Shown: positions 49,140-58,698 of the stretch, piece by piece
How positions within the stretch are numbered: position 1 is the stretch's first letter
Layout of the letters: each line of letters starts with the position of its first letter
Source of the DNA: Treponema sp.
GTDB taxonomy: Bacteria; Spirochaetota; Spirochaetia; Treponematales; Treponemataceae
Length of the DNA stretch: 64,000 bases
Assembly (NCBI GenBank): GCA_016287815.1
Contig: JAEEWW010000005.1
Span: forward strand, 1-64,000
Direction: 5' to 3'
Notes under the pieces: model-generated
Database searches by the model: none
What the model saw: only the letters and a program-made list of their open reading frames with translations
What the model was told of the DNA's origin: nothing
Position numbers and translations under genes: made by a program

Positions 49140-51020
49140 ATGAATCGTGCTAAAAAAAATAATGAGGCTAAAAAAAATATCGGGACAGAGGCAGCTCTTG
49201 TCTTTCTTTTTGCTTTTTTCTGCCTGTGCGTTTTGGGTTGCTCAAAAAAGATTCCGGAAATGACACTGGAAGAAATTGAGCAGGCGCAGGAAAATGTTTA
49301 TCTTTCTGTTTTGTCCAGTACAAGGTCAAAGCCTTACGAAGGTCAGGAATATAAAACAGGCGTTGTTGGCGGTGACTGGTATACTTCTGTAACTGCTGAC
49401 CCGAAAACCTTTAATTTTCTTATTGCGGAACGAGACGGTGCATCGTATTCCTTGCTCGCAATGGTTACCGATTCCCTTTCTGATTATGACATAAATAAAC
49501 GACAGTGGACTGCTGCCCTTGCGTTTCCTGAGATTGTTGAAAATAAAGAAAAGCAGACAATGGATGTTTATTTTACAATCCGCGAAGAAGCATTCTGGTC
49601 GTTTTACAATTCTGATAAAAAAATCCCTGTTACAAGCGACGACGTTATTTTCTGGTACGATAAAATTGAAGGAAATCCTGAATTTGCAACCTCCGGTTAT
49701 GGCTCGCAGTTTGTAACAATGCCGGATGGAAGTTCTAAACGTATCACTATAGAAAAGATTGATGATAAAAAATTTGTCTTTCATTATCCGCGGGTTGTTG
49801 CAAATCCACTTTTGTCTACAAATACTTCAGTTTATCCTTCCTTTTTATATAAAAAGGCTTTGGAAGAAGGCGGCGTTCAGGCTGTAAAAGACATTTTTAG
49901 TGTAGAAGCCGATGTAAAAACAATTCCTTCATGCGGAATGTGGTTTTTGGTTGAATATACCCCTGGGCAGCGTCTGGTTTATGAGCGCAATCCTGACTAC
50001 TGGGACAAGGACGCTGCAGGTAATTCGTTTCCGTACAGGCAGCGATGTATTGTCCAGATTGTAGGTGACGCGAATACACAGCTTCTGCTTTTTAAGCAGG
50101 GCAAGCAGGAAGCCTATTCAGTTTCTGCGCGTGAAGTTGCAGAACTTGCTTCAAATCAAAAAGATTATACGGTTTACAATGCAGATGCTTCGCTTGGTGC
50201 AGGTTTCTGGAGTTTTAATCAGAATCCTAAAAACAAGAATGAACCGTATTATAAATGGTTTACAAAAAAAGAATTCCGACAGGCGATGAGCTGCATTTTA
50301 AACAGAGACAGAATTATTAAACAGACTTACCGGAGCATGGCAAGCGCAAAGTATGATTTTTTCCCGAAAGGAAATCCTTTTTATAATGAAAATATTCAGT
50401 TGAAATATAAATATAATCCTGAAATGGCTCTTTCGCTTTTAAAAAAGGCAGGTTTTACCCGCCGCAAAAATTCAGACGGAACAGACGGATTTTTATTTGA
50501 CTCAAACGGAAATCAGGTTGTTTTTGATTTGACCATTCCTTCTGGAGTTTCTACAAATAGTGATATTGCGCAGATTATAGCCGATGAATGTTCAAAAGTC
50601 GGTATAACGCTAAATGTCCGCCAGTTAGATTTTCAAAAAATTGTTGAACTTATTACATCAACTTATGACTGGCATTCTGTGCTTATGGGTTTTGGTGCAA
50701 ATTTCTGGCCTACGCAGGGACCTAATGTCTGGCTTTCTAACGGAAACCTTCATCTCTGGTATCCTTTACAGAAAAAGCCTGCAACTGACTGGGAAGCGCG
50801 CATTGATTATCTTTACAATGAAGGAGCTTATACTATAGACGAAAAAAAAGCGCAGAAAATCTGGGATGAATATCAGTCTATAATTTTGGAGCAATGTCCT
50901 GTAATTTATCTTGTAAGTGCCCGCAGTTTTTATGCGATTCACAATAAATGGAATCAAAGTAATTTTTATTACGATAATCTTAACGGTGCAATGACAGAGC
51001 GCATCTGGCTTTCGCAATAA
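49140..51020 (+). CDS. Peptide/nickel ABC transporter substrate-binding lipoprotein (SBP family 5)
   Basis: Lipobox FCLCVLGCSKK; SBP_bac_5 features such as SVTADPKTFNFLIAERDGASYSLLAMVTDSL and LVYERNPDYWDKD. Confidence 0.92.
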   Translation: MNRAKKNNEAKKNIGTEAALVFLFAFFCLCVLGCSKKIPEMTLEEIEQAQENVYLSVLSSTRSKPYEGQEYKTGVVGGDWYTSVTADPKTFNFLIAERDGASYSLLAMVTDSLSDYDINKRQWTAALAFPEIVENKEKQTMDVYFTIREEAFWSFYNSDKKIPVTSDDVIFWYDKIEGNPEFATSGYGSQFVTMPDGSSKRITIEKIDDKKFVFHYPRVVANPLLSTNTSVYPSFLYKKALEEGGVQAVKDIFSVEADVKTIPSCGMWFLVEYTPGQRLVYERNPDYWDKDAAGNSFPYRQRCIVQIVGDANTQLLLFKQGKQEAYSVSAREVAELASNQKDYTVYNADASLGAGFWSFNQNPKNKNEPYYKWFTKKEFRQAMSCILNRDRIIKQTYRSMASAKYDFFPKGNPFYNENIQLKYKYNPEMALSLLKKAGFTRRKNSDGTDGFLFDSNGNQVVFDLTIPSGVSTNSDIAQIIADECSKVGITLNVRQLDFQKIVELITSTYDWHSVLMGFGANFWPTQGPNVWLSNGNLHLWYPLQKKPATDWEARIDYLYNEGAYTIDEKKAQKIWDEYQSIILEQCPVIYLVSARSFYAIHNKWNQSNFYYDNLNGAMTERIWLSQ

Positions 51021-51071
51021 CTCGTAATAATTTTCAATAATTTGCAATAGATAGAAGGATTAAATAAAAAA

Positions 51072-52247
51072 ATGACGGCAATAAATCAGCTGAAAAACTT
51101 TATTGAAAACTTGTCTTTCCCGTGGAGAAAATTTAAGGAAAAAAAGCCGCTTGCAGCCTTTATTACAGGCCGTCTTGCAACGATGTTCACAATGCTTTTT
51201 CTGCTTGGCTTTGCACTGTTTGCGCTTATAGAACTTGCTCCGGGTGATATTGTTGATCAGCTTGTTCAGCAGCAGCTTATGGCAAGTACAGACGGTGGAA
51301 CAGGCTCTTCCGGCGGTGGAGCTGGCGGCTCAATCGGTGCAGGAAGCGGTGGAATTGGAGGCGGAGGTGCATTTTCTTCAAAATCTGATTCTTCTTTTGG
51401 CAATGAACAGTATGAAAAATTGAGGCAGGAGCTTGGCCTTGATAAGCCGTTTTACATGCAGTATTTTGCCTGGCTTAACCGCGTAATAATTCACCATGAT
51501 TTAGGAATAAGCCTTATTTCGCGCGCGCCTGTAAGTTTTTTAATCCGTACAAGGCTTATTAATTCGCTTATATTAAATCTTATTTCACTTTTTACTATAA
51601 CAGTTTTTTCGTTTCTGCTTGGCGTTTATTTTTCAAGCAAGGCAGGAACTAAAATAGATATTGCCGCAACATTTTTTGCCTTGTTTTTCCATGCATTCCC
51701 TGGAATTCTGCTTTTAATTTTATTGCAGCTTTTTGCTTCTTTTTCGGGGCTTTTTCCGGTAACGGCTTATCCTGATTTTCCGTTTAATCAGGCACCTGTA
51801 AAATTTGTTTTTTCGTATCTGCATCATGTTTTTCTGCCGCTGTTTGCAGCCTTTTTAGGCGGAATAGGAAGTACCATGCGGATGATTCGTGCAACCATGC
51901 TTGACCAGATGGGTATGCCTTACATAATGGCACTGCGTGCCCGTGGAATAAGCGAAAAACGCGTTTATCTTTGCCATGCATTCCGCAATACGCTTAATCC
52001 GTATATAACAGGCAGCGCAAATCTTTTAGCAGGGCTTTTTTCAGGCTCAATGGTACTCGAAATTATTTTTGCCTATCCCGGAATCGGGCGGCTTATGTAT
52101 GAGGCGGTTTTGCAGGAAGATATAAATCTTGTACTTGCAAATACAATGTTCCTTTCGTTTCTGGTTCTTGCCGGAATGGTAATTTCGGATATCATGCTTG
52201 CCTTTGTAGATCCAAGAATCCGTTATGCCGGAGGAAGTGAAAAATGA
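51072..52247 (+). CDS. ABC oligopeptide permease OppB-like with Gly-rich periplasmic insertion
   Basis: APGDIVDQ, RQELGLDKPFYMQYFAWL, EAA-loop MPYIMALRARGISEKRVYLCHAFRNTLNPYIT. Confidence 0.93.
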   Translation: MTAINQLKNFIENLSFPWRKFKEKKPLAAFITGRLATMFTMLFLLGFALFALIELAPGDIVDQLVQQQLMASTDGGTGSSGGGAGGSIGAGSGGIGGGGAFSSKSDSSFGNEQYEKLRQELGLDKPFYMQYFAWLNRVIIHHDLGISLISRAPVSFLIRTRLINSLILNLISLFTITVFSFLLGVYFSSKAGTKIDIAATFFALFFHAFPGILLLILLQLFASFSGLFPVTAYPDFPFNQAPVKFVFSYLHHVFLPLFAAFLGGIGSTMRMIRATMLDQMGMPYIMALRARGISEKRVYLCHAFRNTLNPYITGSANLLAGLFSGSMVLEIIFAYPGIGRLMYEAVLQEDINLVLANTMFLSFLVLAGMVISDIMLAFVDPRIRYAGGSEK

Positions 52248-54451
52248 AAAAGTTCATTCAGTTTTTAAAAGTAAGGCCGCTGGCCATAATTTCAACAGTT
52301 TTTATTTTTCTTCTTTATCTGATGATGATTTTTGCAGAATTCATTGCGCCTTATTCACCTGCAAAAACGTTTGAAGATGCAACTTTTCATCCGGCAAATG
52401 TAGAATTTCACTTTATTGGAACAAAGTCCGGCGGTGGGTTTGGTTTATGTGCCCGTGAATGCCGCGTAATAAATCCTGTAACATGGGAATATGCCAAAGT
52501 AAAAGATGCTCCGTCAAAGGGGATTTCTGGCGACGAATTTCATCACAAAATACGCTTTTTTGTTCACGGCGAAAAATACAAGCTCTGGGGCATTTTCAAC
52601 TCTGATTTACACCTGTTCGGTGTAGTGTCTTCTGGGGCGGATTCTGCCGAGCCTTACCCTGTATTTTTGCTGGGTGCAGACGGACTTGGCCGCGATATGT
52701 TTTCAAGAATCGTTTACGGAAGCCGCATTTCGCTTACAATCGGCTTTGTAGCGTCGGCAATTTCACTTTTCCTTGCAATAATGCTTGGCGGCCTTGCAGG
52801 CTTTTATGGCGGCGTAACAGACTGGTCAATCATGCGCTTTGCAGAATTTTTCATGCTTATTCCTGGGCTTTATTTAATTCTATTTTTGCGCTCGCTATTA
52901 AACACAAAAATGGACAGTGGAACTTCCTACATGATTATCACGATAATTTTGTCGCTTGTAGGCTGGCCTGGGAGTGCGCGCACAATCCGCGGTATAGTTC
53001 ATGCGGTAAAGCGCGAAGATTTTATTTTGAATTCAACGCTGGAAGGCGTTCCTTCTCCGAGGATTATTTTCTTCCAGATTATTCCGCAGATTTCTAGTCT
53101 TTTGATTGTAAGTGCGGCCTTGAGCGTCCCGGGTTTTATAATGAGTGAAACAACTCTTTCTTACCTTGGACTTGGAATTGCTGACCCTGCGGTAAGCTGG
53201 GGTTCCCTTATAAACCGTGACATTTCAACTTTGAGCAACCTTCAGCACTATCCGTGGCTTTTAACGCCGGTCTGGCTTCTGTTGTTTGTAACTCTGGCGT
53301 TCAACTTTTTTGGTGACGCGCTGCGTGATTTTTTTGATCCGTATCATGCGGTGTTCCATACGTTTAGAAAAAAGAATAGAGTTGCTTCGGGCCAGCAATC
53401 AGTTGAATCGCCAGCCAATGAATCTGCCGTTGCCGAATTTCAAAAGATAAATTCATCAATCGCCCACAATAGTCCGGCTCCTGTCAATTCGCCTTCGGTT
53501 GTTGATTCGTCGGAGGTTCAGCCGGGTAAGTCTGATCGCGAACTTCCAGAAGCTACTTCTAAAGGAATTCCGCTTCTTGAAGTTCGCGACCTTTGTGTAA
53601 CATTCAGCATTCTGCGCGGATTTAAACGCGTTGCCGTAAATGCAGTTAAGGGAATTTCTTATTGTGTAAACAAAGGCGAAATTCTTGGCCTTGTCGGCGA
53701 ATCAGGCAGCGGAAAATCTGTTTCAACTTCGGCAATACCAAGTCTGCTGCCGGAAAATGCTTCTGTTTCAGGTCGTGTTTATTTTAACGATGGAAAATCT
53801 GGTTCTGTCGATTTGCTTTCTTTAAGCGGTGAAAAACTTCGTTCCTACCGCGGCAAAAAAATTGCATTGATTTTTCAGGAACCCGGGCGTTCTTTTGATC
53901 CGTTGCAGAATATTTCCAGTGTGTTCTTAGAAACCTTCCGTAACGAAAATCCTGAAATTTCTAAAACCGAATCAGATAAAAAGGCTGCAAAACTTCTGGA
54001 AGAAGTCGGTATAAAAGAGCCGTTCCAGAGGCTTGTAAACTTTCCGCATCAGTTTTCAGGCGGACAGCTCCAGCGAATCGGAATTGCACTTGCGCTTGCC
54101 CAGAACTGCGAGCTTCTTATAGCCGATGAGCCTACAACCGCCCTTGATGTTACGATTCAGGCTCAGATTGTAGATTTGCTTCTTGAATTAAAGAAAAAGC
54201 GGAATCTTTCTATTATTTTTATCAGCCACAATATTGAACTTGTCGCCCAGATTTCTGACCGCATTGCCGTAATGTACAAGGGAAAAATTGTAGAGCAGGG
54301 CAGTGCAAAAGATGTATTTAATAATCCGCAGCATGAATATACTAAGGCTTTGCTTTCGTGTCTTCCTCAGTTTGGAACTCATTATACAGACGGAGATTTA
54401 AAAACTTTCAGCGGAAAATTTGAATCTAAATCCGCAGAGGAGGCTCTCTAA
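52244..54451 (+). CDS. Fusion of OppC-like permease and OppD-like ATPase
   Basis: Permease part: GADGLGRDMFSRIVYGSRISLTIGF. After a linker, ATPase part: GLVGESGSGKSVS (Walker A), FSGGQLQRIGIALAL (signature), LLIADEPTTALDVT (Walker B). Single uninterrupted frame. Confidence 0.93.
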   Translation: MKKFIQFLKVRPLAIISTVFIFLLYLMMIFAEFIAPYSPAKTFEDATFHPANVEFHFIGTKSGGGFGLCARECRVINPVTWEYAKVKDAPSKGISGDEFHHKIRFFVHGEKYKLWGIFNSDLHLFGVVSSGADSAEPYPVFLLGADGLGRDMFSRIVYGSRISLTIGFVASAISLFLAIMLGGLAGFYGGVTDWSIMRFAEFFMLIPGLYLILFLRSLLNTKMDSGTSYMIITIILSLVGWPGSARTIRGIVHAVKREDFILNSTLEGVPSPRIIFFQIIPQISSLLIVSAALSVPGFIMSETTLSYLGLGIADPAVSWGSLINRDISTLSNLQHYPWLLTPVWLLLFVTLAFNFFGDALRDFFDPYHAVFHTFRKKNRVASGQQSVESPANESAVAEFQKINSSIAHNSPAPVNSPSVVDSSEVQPGKSDRELPEATSKGIPLLEVRDLCVTFSILRGFKRVAVNAVKGISYCVNKGEILGLVGESGSGKSVSTSAIPSLLPENASVSGRVYFNDGKSGSVDLLSLSGEKLRSYRGKKIALIFQEPGRSFDPLQNISSVFLETFRNENPEISKTESDKKAAKLLEEVGIKEPFQRLVNFPHQFSGGQLQRIGIALALAQNCELLIADEPTTALDVTIQAQIVDLLLELKKKRNLSIIFISHNIELVAQISDRIAVMYKGKIVEQGSAKDVFNNPQHEYTKALLSCLPQFGTHYTDGDLKTFSGKFESKSAEEAL

Positions 54452-55305
54452 TGAATGAATCTTTGAAAAATGAACCGCTAAATTCTTCAAATGAATTTTC
54501 GGAAAATATAATTCAGGCTGAGCATCTTTATAAAAAATTCAAACTGGAAGCCGGTGCATTTGCACATACGGATAAAATGGTTTATGCCGTAAACGATGTA
54601 AGTTTTGCAATAAAGCGCGGAGAAACATACGGGCTTGTCGGTGAATCAGGTTGCGGTAAAACCACAACGGCCAGAATGTTAATCGGAATGTATACGGCAG
54701 ATTCAGGAAACATTTTATATTCAAACAATAATAATGCCGTGAATATTTCTGATTTGAAAGGCCGGGAATTAAAAAACTACCGCGAAAAAGTTAAATACGT
54801 TTTTCAGGATCCTGCAAAATCGCTTAATCCCCGGATGAGCGTTTACAGTGTTTTAACTACAGGGCTCCGCTATTCGTCTCAATGGAAAGGCGAAAAAGAC
54901 GCAAAAGAGCGTGCCGTTCAGATTATAGAAGAAGTCGGTTTAACGGCCGATGACCTTGAAAAACGTCCAGCAGAATTCTCAGGTGGTCAGCGGCAGAGAA
55001 TTTCCATAGCACGCGCCCTTATAATGAATCCTGATTTTATGATTTGTGATGAAGTTGTAAGTGCGCTTGATGTTTCAATTCAGGCTCAAATTCTAAATCT
55101 GCTTTCAAAAATCCGCAGGGAACGCAATTTGAGTATGCTTTTTATTACGCATGATTTAAAAGTTGCCTGCTATTTTTGTGACAGAATCGGTGTAATGTAT
55201 AAAGGCTCTTTAATCGAAGAAAAACCGGCGGCTGAAATTTACAAAAATGCCGAAAACGATTATACAAAAAAACTTTTTGCCGGTGCAAATTACAAGGCAT
55301 TTTAG
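54451..55305 (+). CDS. Oligopeptide ABC transporter ATPase OppF-like
   Basis: GLVGESGCGKTTTARML, FSGGQRQRISIARAL, MICDEVVSALDVS; start overlaps the upstream stop (TAATG). Confidence 0.94.
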   Translation: MNESLKNEPLNSSNEFSENIIQAEHLYKKFKLEAGAFAHTDKMVYAVNDVSFAIKRGETYGLVGESGCGKTTTARMLIGMYTADSGNILYSNNNNAVNISDLKGRELKNYREKVKYVFQDPAKSLNPRMSVYSVLTTGLRYSSQWKGEKDAKERAVQIIEEVGLTADDLEKRPAEFSGGQRQRISIARALIMNPDFMICDEVVSALDVSIQAQILNLLSKIRRERNLSMLFITHDLKVACYFCDRIGVMYKGSLIEEKPAAEIYKNAENDYTKKLFAGANYKAF

Positions 55306-55315
55306 AATTTGTACT

Positions 55316-55344
55316 TTGACAAAAAAAATACAAATCTGTATACT
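55316..55344 (+). promoter_or_regulatory. Consensus-like sigma-70 promoter
   Basis: TTGACA (55316-55321), 17-nt spacer, TATACT (55339-55344). Confidence 0.7.
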
Positions 55345-55371
55345 CCATTCTATCAGTTTTGTGCGGTATGC

Positions 55372-55545
55372 GCGGAACTGGTTCTCTGGAGAGTCTCCGA
55401 AAAGGAGCGCCGAAGGGTTAAGTTTTATTTACGGATTTTCTAAAAATCTACGCAGATGCACACAATGTGAAAAATCTGCGATACGAGTTTTTAGGGAACT
55501 GAAAATAAAATGATATCTCAGGCACAAAGGACAGAGCATTTCTTG
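55372..55545 (+). promoter_or_regulatory. Glycine riboswitch (single aptamer apparent)
   Basis: GGTTCTCTGGAGAGTCTCCGAAAAGGAGCGCCGAAGGG ... ATCTCAGGCACAAAGGACAGAGCATT matches gcvT-type glycine aptamer conserved segments; upstream of an AGCS symporter. Confidence 0.88.
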
Positions 55546-55563
55546 CTGTTCTAAACTCTTTAG

Positions 55564-55596
55564 AGAGCCACCAAAAAACGGTGGCTCTTATCTTTT
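55564..55596 (+). terminator. Riboswitch expression-platform terminator
   Basis: AGAGCCACC-aaaaaac-GGTGGCTCT followed by TATCTTTTT. Confidence 0.8.
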
Positions 55597-55644
55597 TAAA
55601 GAGGATTCTGTTGCGTTCTGCATCAGAATCTAAAGGACAATCTT

Positions 55645-57108
55645 ATGTCTTTCGATTCAATTCTCAATGCCCTTGACGACATTGTCTGGGGTTTGCCAAC
55701 AATCATTTTGATTCTGGCAACAGGTCTCATTCTGACCATTCGTTTGCGTGGAATGCAGTTTTCAAAATTAGTACGTGCATTCAAATCAATTTTCCGCAAA
55801 GGCGACGGCCAGAAAGGTGAAGTTTCAAGTTTTGGAGCACTTTGTACGGCTCTTTCTGCAACTATCGGAACAGGAAATATTGTCGGTGTTGCAACAGCCA
55901 TTGCTGCCGGTGGTCCAGGCGCACTTTTCTGGATGTGGATTGCAGCTCTTGTAGGAACTGCTACAAAGTATGCAGAATGTATGCTTGCCGTAAAATACCG
56001 CGAACACATGGCAGATGGTCATATTCTTGGCGGCCCATTCTTTACAATTGAAAAAGGTATGAAAGAACAGACAGGAATTTCCTGGAAATGGCTTGCCGTT
56101 TTATTTGCGATTTTCGGCGTATGTGTCGGACTTTTTGGAATCGGAACATTTACCCAGATTAACGGTATTGCGTCCGCTGTAAAAAATGCTTTTGACCCGG
56201 AAACAAAAAATGTTGCATTTACACTTTTTGGTACATCATATTCATGGGCAACTGTAATTGCAGGAATTTTTGTAACAGTTTTTGCAGCCCTTGTAATCAT
56301 TGGCGGCTTGCAGAGAATTTCAAAAGTTGCGCAGGTTATAGTTCCTTTTATGGCAGTTCTTTACGTTTTCCTTGGCGTAAGCGTTCTTGTAATGAATGCT
56401 ACAAAAATTCCTGAGGCCTTTGCCCTTATTTTTAAGGCAGCATTCGCACCAAAAGCTGTTACTGGCGGAATTGTAGGTTCAATGATTGTAGCAATGCAGA
56501 AAGGTATTGCCCGCGGAATTTTCAGTAACGAAGCAGGTCTTGGTTCAGCCGCTATTGCAGCTTCTACTGCTCAGGTTGAAGAACCTGTTGCACAGGGACT
56601 TGTTTCCATGACAGGAACATTCATCGACACAATCATAGTTTGTACTATGACAGGTCTTTCCATTGTAATTGCTTTTTCTAACAATGGAAGTTTTGTTCTT
56701 CCTGTAAATGCTTCAGGTGAAATTTTAAGAGGCGTTGACCTTACATCGGCTGCATTCAGCACTGTTTTAGGCGGAGACGGAATTTCCGTACAGTTCCTTC
56801 TTATGATTTGTCTTGTATTCTTTGCCTTTACTACAATTTTAGGCTGGGATTACTATTCAGAACGCTGTCTTGAATATCTTACATGTGGAAAAATGAAGCT
56901 TGTAATGATTTACAGAGTATTGTACATCGTAGCGGTTGCAATCGGACCATATATGACAATCAGTCAGGTATGGACAATTGCTGATATTACAAACGGACTT
57001 ATGGCATGGCCAAACTGTATTGCTTTGATTGTACTTTCTGGTGTTGCCGCAAAAACAACAGAAGATTTCTTTAAAAAATATCCGACCTTGCAATCTGAAG
57101 TAAGATAA
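55645..57108 (+). CDS. Alanine/glycine:cation symporter (AGCS family)
   Basis: SSFGALCTALSATIGTGNIVGVATAIAAGGPGALFWMWIAALVGTATKYAE; GIARGIFSNEAGLGSAAIA. Confidence 0.95.
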   Translation: MSFDSILNALDDIVWGLPTIILILATGLILTIRLRGMQFSKLVRAFKSIFRKGDGQKGEVSSFGALCTALSATIGTGNIVGVATAIAAGGPGALFWMWIAALVGTATKYAECMLAVKYREHMADGHILGGPFFTIEKGMKEQTGISWKWLAVLFAIFGVCVGLFGIGTFTQINGIASAVKNAFDPETKNVAFTLFGTSYSWATVIAGIFVTVFAALVIIGGLQRISKVAQVIVPFMAVLYVFLGVSVLVMNATKIPEAFALIFKAAFAPKAVTGGIVGSMIVAMQKGIARGIFSNEAGLGSAAIAASTAQVEEPVAQGLVSMTGTFIDTIIVCTMTGLSIVIAFSNNGSFVLPVNASGEILRGVDLTSAAFSTVLGGDGISVQFLLMICLVFFAFTTILGWDYYSERCLEYLTCGKMKLVMIYRVLYIVAVAIGPYMTISQVWTIADITNGLMAWPNCIALIVLSGVAAKTTEDFFKKYPTLQSEVR

Positions 57109-57146
57109 AATGATTCTGGTGCCTGATAAGTAGGCATGCCAAAAAA

Positions 57147-57174
57147 AAGCCTGCTGTTTTAATTCAGCAGGCTT
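57147..57174 (+). terminator. Terminator after AGCS symporter
   Basis: AAGCCTGCTG...CAGCAGGCTT perfect 10-bp stem. Confidence 0.65.
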
Positions 57175-57255
57175 GTCTGCTATGGCAGACTTGGAGGTAC
57201 GGACGATTCTTTTTTAGAAAGGAGAAAAAACTAACCGCCCGATAAAAGCAAGGAA

Positions 57256-57441
57256 ATGGCATTTTCCTTACTTTTATTCTCACCAGAACATTTACCCCTA
57301 TATATAAATGAACCGGCAAAACAGCACAAATCATTAAGGCAACGCCTGAATGAACTTGCAGCTGAATACGTAAAAGAAACTGCAGGTAAATTTTACGTAT
57401 TTACAATGTATGAAAATGATAAACGCTACATTGCGATTTAA
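57256..57441 (+). CDS. Small hypothetical protein (61 aa), doubtful
   Basis: Isolated short ORF with AAGGAA just upstream of ATG; followed by hairpin GTTCTGT-attat-AGAACAG. Confidence 0.3.
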   Translation: MAFSLLLFSPEHLPLYINEPAKQHKSLRQRLNELAAEYVKETAGKFYVFTMYENDKRYIAI

Positions 57442-57612
57442 CTAAACCGTTCTGTATTATAGAACAGTGTTTGTTATTTCGTTATGTTTTATTGTAGCAT
57501 AAATAGATTTTTAGTCAAGTAAAAAAGTATGTTTTAAAAAAAGTTTATACGCGCTTGCAGGTTTTAGAAAATGCTACTTTTCTGAAAAGCTCAAACAATA
57601 TATATTTGTCCT

Positions 57613-58641
57613 GTGGCTGATTTTTTAAATTATAACCTTTCAGAAGAAATTGAAAACCAAAAGAGAAAAACCGGCGGTCTTTATGTATGTCTGCCGTTTG
57701 TTTATAAGGGAAAGTTTTTAAACGATGCAGTTGATTCTGCCGGCGAAATTGAAAATACAGCATCTGTAAAAAAAAATCCTGTCTGGGGAATGAGCCTTTT
57801 AAAAGCAGGAAGCATGCGCTTCCGCTGGAATGAAACTAACGAAAGCCGTAAAAACTTTCTTGCAGAACTTTGTACTGATGCAGCAACTCATGAATCTTCA
57901 AAAGAAAGCTCTTCAGACGAACTCTCTTCGCTTCCTTCTGCACAAAATCTTACGCCTGTTTCGCTTGAGCTTATTCATTCAAAAACTGTATATCTTTTAA
58001 CTGACGGCACAGAAACTTTTGAACGGCAGGGCGACGGAATGATTACAAAAAATCCTGCGCTGCTTCCGGTTGTAACGGTTGCTGATTGCGTTCCAATCTA
58101 TTTTTATGATGTCCGCACCGGTTGTTTTGGTCTTGTTCATTCGGGCTGGAAAGGCACTGGAATAATTGCTTCGGCTATTGAACTTGCCAGAAAAACTTTT
58201 GGAACACGCGTAGAAGATGTTTGTGTGGCGATTGGGCCGCATATAGGTGAATGCTGTTATACGGTAGATGCCGGGCGTGCGCAGCATTTTGCCAAAAACT
58301 TTGGGCCTGACTGCGTAACTCGGATTCCCGGTACGATTCCTGGCAGTGATGAAAAATTTTCTTTGTCGTTGACGAAAGCTAATCTTGCAGTCTTAAATAA
58401 ATGCGGCGTAAACCCAGAAAATATTATTGTTTGTGCGGATTGCACATGCTGCGCGCGCTTCGGCGACACCACAAAATGCCGCAGCAAAAATGCTGCTTCT
58501 GGCGATTTTATTTACGGTTCTTTCAGGCGGCAGGCAGCACCCGTTATCGAAAAACAGACTTCATCAGGAAATCCTCTTGCACCTGATGACGTTTCAAAAG
58601 TTCCTTTTACGGTACAGGCTGCATTCTGCGGATATTTATAA
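57613..58641 (+). CDS. YfiH/LACC1-type multicopper-like polyphenol oxidase family protein
   Basis: VTVADCVPIYFYD, FGLVHSGWKGTGIIASAIEL, CVAIGPHIGECCYTVDA. Confidence 0.9.
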   Translation: MADFLNYNLSEEIENQKRKTGGLYVCLPFVYKGKFLNDAVDSAGEIENTASVKKNPVWGMSLLKAGSMRFRWNETNESRKNFLAELCTDAATHESSKESSSDELSSLPSAQNLTPVSLELIHSKTVYLLTDGTETFERQGDGMITKNPALLPVVTVADCVPIYFYDVRTGCFGLVHSGWKGTGIIASAIELARKTFGTRVEDVCVAIGPHIGECCYTVDAGRAQHFAKNFGPDCVTRIPGTIPGSDEKFSLSLTKANLAVLNKCGVNPENIIVCADCTCCARFGDTTKCRSKNAASGDFIYGSFRRQAAPVIEKQTSSGNPLAPDDVSKVPFTVQAAFCGYL

Positions 58642-58698
58642 AGCGTGAAGTTCATAAAAAATACCCGGCTAAAAAGCCGGGCATAAGTTTTATTCTGA

